Part shown: positions 6,113 through 7,182 of the stretch, one piece after another
How positions within the stretch are numbered: position 1 is the first letter of the stretch
How the letters are laid out: the number at the start of each line of letters is the position of its first letter
NCBI GenBank assembly: GCA_003159055.1
Contig: PMLH01000417.1
Span: 14,097-21,278 of the forward strand
From: Myxococcales bacterium
GTDB taxonomy: Bacteria > Myxococcota > Polyangia > Fen-1088
Direction of reading: 5' to 3'
DNA length: 7,182 nt
Program-made: the position numbers and the translations under genes
Notes under the pieces: model-generated
The model's database searches: none
Seen by the model: the letters and a program-made list of their open reading frames with translations, nothing else
What the model was told of the DNA's origin: nothing

Positions 6113-7182
6113 TTGACCTCCTTTTCCCAAGCCTTGAAGCGCTGGATCGCACCGGATCCCGCCCTGTCCTTGGAGGACCAGTTTTTCCAATCGGTCTGCG
6201 TAATTGGCGGGATGTTGTCGCTGTTTGTCATCATCCCGGTGAACAGTTTTCAGGACTTGAGCCCCTGGGTGAACCGGGAAATCTTCGTCTTCGGCGTCCT
6301 GAGCCTGGCCCTCGCCTGGGCGGCCCGCCGGAAACGCTATTTCAAGAAGACCATGCTCTTCGGGCTCGTCGCGCTGCTGGATTCCCTGTGGTTTCCCAAT
6401 GGAGGTTCCCAAGGCAGCCTGGGTCTCTATTTCTTTGCGGCGACGCTTTTCCTGGTGATCTTCTTCCAAGGCACCTTTCGCATCACGGGGCTGATTCTGC
6501 TAGTCGCCAATGTCGCCGGGCTCCTTTGGGTAGAATATGCCTGGCCTCGGCTGACACGGCCCTTTCATGCACCCATGGATCGGCTGGTCGACCTCACCAT
6601 CGGCTACGTGATCAGCATGCTCACCTGCGCGCTTATTCTGTGGGTGGTCCAGTCGGGTTTCAGCCGAGAAAGGAAGAGAGTCGAAGGAACCTTGCAAAAG
6701 CTGGGGGCAAGCGAGGAACGGTATCGCCTGCTTTTCGAAAACATGTTCAGCGGGTTCATTCTGCTGGAAGTCATCGAGGATGCATCCGGCAATCCGGTGG
6801 ATCATCGCCTGCTCCAGGCCAATACTGAATTTGAACGGATAACTGGCCTCGACCGAGGGAACGAGATTGGACGAACTTCCGCCGACCTGTCCTTCAAGTG
6901 GCCCGTCGAGGTCGCCCAATCCTACTACCAGGTCGCATCCGGCGGCGAACCGATCCGCGCTGAGCGCTTCAATGAATCCCTACAGCGCCACTACGAGATC
7001 CGTGTCAGCTCACCTCAAAAAGGGCAGTTCGCTGTTCTTTTCAACGACATCACGGAGCGCGACCGGATAGAAAGGGAGCTGCGAAAGAGCAACCAACTAC
7101 TCGAGGAGGCCACGGCCCGCGCCACGGAGATGGCAGTCAAGGCCGAGCATGCGAACGCCGCCAAGAGCGAGTTTCTCGCCAA
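6113..7182 (+). CDS. Membrane-bound PAS sensor histidine kinase, N-terminal part (runs off right edge)
   Basis: The frame runs from a TTG at 6113 to the window edge, giving 356 codons and 2 bases without a stop. The start is MTSFSQALKRWIAPDPALS. Residues 26-181 contain about six hydrophobic stretches (roughly 26-44, 57-71, 80-93, 103-119, 124-141, 162-181), an integral-membrane sensor region I cannot assign to a named family. A linker (SRERKRVEGTLQKLGASEERY) leads to a PAS domain (about 203-315, RLLFENMFSGFILLEV to VLFNDITERDRIE). A coiled coil (316-345) follows, then AEHANAAKSEFLA, the standard lead-in to a HisKA H-box; the histidine should lie a few residues past the edge. Such proteins are often hybrid kinases with receiver domains, but that cannot be seen here. 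It is divergent from the other genes and its GC is visibly lower (about 56% against 70%), suggesting a different origin. The TTG is supported by AGGAA upstream. Confidence 0.88.
   Translation, partial: MTSFSQALKRWIAPDPALSLEDQFFQSVCVIGGMLSLFVIIPVNSFQDLSPWVNREIFVFGVLSLALAWAARRKRYFKKTMLFGLVALLDSLWFPNGGSQGSLGLYFFAATLFLVIFFQGTFRITGLILLVANVAGLLWVEYAWPRLTRPFHAPMDRLVDLTIGYVISMLTCALILWVVQSGFSRERKRVEGTLQKLGASEERYRLLFENMFSGFILLEVIEDASGNPVDHRLLQANTEFERITGLDRGNEIGRTSADLSFKWPVEVAQSYYQVASGGEPIRAERFNESLQRHYEIRVSSPQKGQFAVLFNDITERDRIERELRKSNQLLEEATARATEMAVKAEHANAAKSEFLA

Noticed and set aside
6085..6113. TTGACA at 6085-6090 as the -35 of the plus-strand kinase promoter
   Set aside because: The hexamer 17 bases later is acgcat, a poor -10, and transcription would start downstream of the TTG start codon and its ribosome-binding site.
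6041..6469. Minus-strand open frame (142 codons) opposite the membrane kinase start
   Set aside because: It runs over the divergent gap and opposite a frame with clear membrane spans and PAS features. Its product shows no domain.

Overview
The window is GC-rich bacterial DNA. Hand counts of sampled 60-base lines give about 70% GC from position 1 to about 6040 and about 56% in the last 1.1 kb. A Hanks-type Ser/Thr kinase fused to an RDD membrane domain, a soluble PAS histidine kinase, a CE4-type deacetylase and nickel-pincer cofactor genes suggest a myxobacterium or similar soil or sediment bacterium. That assignment is inference only; no rRNA or tRNA gene is present to test it.

Layout: positions 1-6044 hold six genes, all on the minus strand and so read from right to left. 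They are a polysaccharide deacetylase-like protein (6044-5037), a Ser/Thr protein kinase with a C-terminal RDD domain (5002-3476), larB (3410-2652), larC (2655-1270), a soluble PAS histidine kinase (1270-101), and the first 27 codons of a small protein that runs off the left edge (83-1). Gaps are short: 34 bp, 65 bp, a 4-bp overlap, a 1-bp overlap and 17 bp. larB, larC and the histidine kinase are probably translationally coupled. No convincing intrinsic terminator is visible anywhere in the run.

From 6113 to the right edge, the plus strand carries a membrane-anchored PAS histidine kinase with a TTG start. It is divergent from the deacetylase across 68 bp and is cut off just before its phospho-acceptor histidine. 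Its lower GC marks a compositional boundary that coincides with the strand switch.

How the genes may work together: LarB and LarC make and nickel-load the pincer nucleotide cofactor first described for lactate racemase (LarA). LarE and a LarA-type enzyme are not in the window and must lie elsewhere if the pathway is complete. The soluble histidine kinase is tied to larC by an overlapping stop/start, which suggests co-expression with cofactor maturation, but no response regulator is visible. A common role for the deacetylase, the RDD kinase and the lar genes is not established by the sequence.
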